Assembly (NCBI GenBank): GCA_009911195.1 | Contig: QXWV01000016.1 | Coordinates: forward strand, 1-64,000 | DNA: 64,000 nt | Source: Lachnospiraceae bacterium | Lineage (GTDB): Bacteria; Bacillota; Clostridia; Lachnospirales; Lachnospiraceae | Direction: 5' to 3' | Shown: positions 63,302 to 64,000 of the stretch, in pieces | How the letters are laid out: each line of letters begins with the position of its first letter | Position numbering within the stretch: the stretch's first letter is position 1 | Translations under genes and position numbers: made by a program | The notes under the pieces: model-generated | What the model saw: the letters and a program-made list of their open reading frames with translations, nothing else | What the model was told of the DNA's origin: nothing | Database searches by the model: none

Positions 63302-64000
63302 TTACCACCACTTAATCAAATCCGTAATCCGATTCCTCATCTCCACAAATTCCGGCGCTGCGATATCCCGGGGATGGGGGAGTTCATCGGTGACGATTTC
63401 CTTAATGGACGTGGGCTTATTGGTCAGCACTAAAATGCGGTCTCCCAGATAAACGGCCTCCTCAATATTATGCGTGATAAAGATAACCGTTGTCTTTGTC
63501 TGCTTGCACAGGCGCACTACTTCGTCCTCCAGCCGGAAACGAAGGTTAATATCCAACTGGCCATAAGGTTCGTCCATGAGGAGCAGCTCCGGCTGGGTGG
63601 CGAATGCCCTGGCAATTACCACACGCTGCAACATACTTGCGGACAACTGTCTGGGGTAATAATCGGCAAACTTCGTAAGCCCCACCAGCTCCAACGCATC
63701 TTTTACTTTTTCATCAATTCCTTTATACTGATTTTTTAATTCCAGCCCGAACCGCACATTCTCTTTCACCGTCAGCCATTCCATGGCGGAATATTCCTGA
63801 AATATATAGGCAATATCATGTTTCCTCAAATCGATTTTTTCGCCTTTGAACAGGATTTCACCGGACGTGGGTTCGTATAGATGGGTCAGGCTGTTTAAAA
63901 AAGTGGTTTTTCCACAGCCGGTAGGACCCACGATGCAGAGGAATTCCCCGTCATATACATCGAAGGACACATCATTGAGCACCAGCAGCTCCCCGAATTT
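63302..64000 (-). CDS. ABC transporter ATP-binding protein, nitrate/sulfonate/taurine family (partial)
   Basis: The 5' end lies beyond the window; the frame is open to base 64000. Walker A is GPTGCGKTT, Q-loop IFQEYSAMEW, Walker B LLLMDEPYGQLD, H-loop ITHNIEEAVYLGD. The signature is LSASMLQRV rather than LSGGMxQR. SsuB/TauB/NrtD-like; substrate cannot be set without the permease and binding protein. Placed upstream of the second sulfatase. Confidence 0.9.
   Translation of the reverse strand, partial: KFGELLVLNDVSFDVYDGEFLCIVGPTGCGKTTFLNSLTHLYEPTSGEILFKGEKIDLRKHDIAYIFQEYSAMEWLTVKENVRFGLELKNQYKGIDEKVKDALELVGLTKFADYYPRQLSASMLQRVVIARAFATQPELLLMDEPYGQLDINLRFRLEDEVVRLCKQTKTTVIFITHNIEEAVYLGDRILVLTNKPTSIKEIVTDELPHPRDIAAPEFVEMRNRITDLIKWW

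Overview
The window looks like chromosome from a low-to-mid GC Gram-positive anaerobe of the Clostridia, most likely a gut Lachnospiraceae-type organism. The reasons are strong AGGAGG-type ribosome binding sites, type III glutamine synthetase, RNase J, an IreB regulator, a CIRCE-controlled hrcA-grpE-dnaK-dnaJ cluster, a DUF6465 protein with a lysine/alanine tail, a folT gene behind a tetrahydrofolate riboswitch, and a GlpA/GlpB/DUF1667/GlpK operon. The species cannot be named from sequence alone.

Layout. (1) 1-10.9 kb is a glycan-use locus: a minus-strand operon of solute-binding lipoprotein, two sugar ABC permeases, a formylglycine-type sulfatase and a GH31 glycosidase, divergent from a YesM/YesN-type two-component pair. 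(2) 10.9-21.7 kb is an AT-rich, degraded mobile island. It holds remnants of a UPF0175/PIN system and a YgiT-type antitoxin, a DinJ antitoxin with an internally deleted YafQ toxin, an apparently intact HEPN/MNT pair, a broken relaxase, an excisionase-like gene, and an operon of a 1486-residue protein plus a zinc-ribbon/coiled-coil/membrane partner. The large protein carries three PH-like repeats interleaved with zinc ribbons; I know no description of it, and it is the best candidate here for an undescribed system. A tRNA-Gln, a duplicated tRNA terminator and structured repeats mark the right side. (3) 22-38 kb is housekeeping: cysK, glnN, tRNA wobble-uridine modification (trhP, trmR), ylbF, rnjA, ruvX, ireB, an mtaB broken by a TA dinucleotide insertion, an HPr-like protein, thiI with a cysteine desulfurase, rsmE, prmA and folT. 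(4) 38.6-46.8 kb is signalling and envelope: a diguanylate cyclase, membrane glycosyltransferase-type proteins, a GT2, an XRE regulator and a DUF3048 lipoprotein. (5) 46.9-56 kb is the heat-shock chaperone operon, DUF6465, uppP, a patatin and an aminotransferase. (6) 56-64 kb is a MITE-like 308-bp inverted-repeat element, the glycerol operon, a second sulfatase and the end of a nitrate/sulfonate-type ABC ATPase.

How it fits together. The YesMN pair probably senses an extracellular glycan and drives the import/desulfation/GH31 operon. ThiI and its adjacent desulfurase supply thiol for s4U. TrhP and TrmR act successively on wobble uridine. The stretch 10.9-21.7 kb reads as a graveyard of toxin-antitoxin modules and conjugative-element parts around one large cargo operon. 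A family of hairpin repeats sits just 3' of several minus-strand transcription units.
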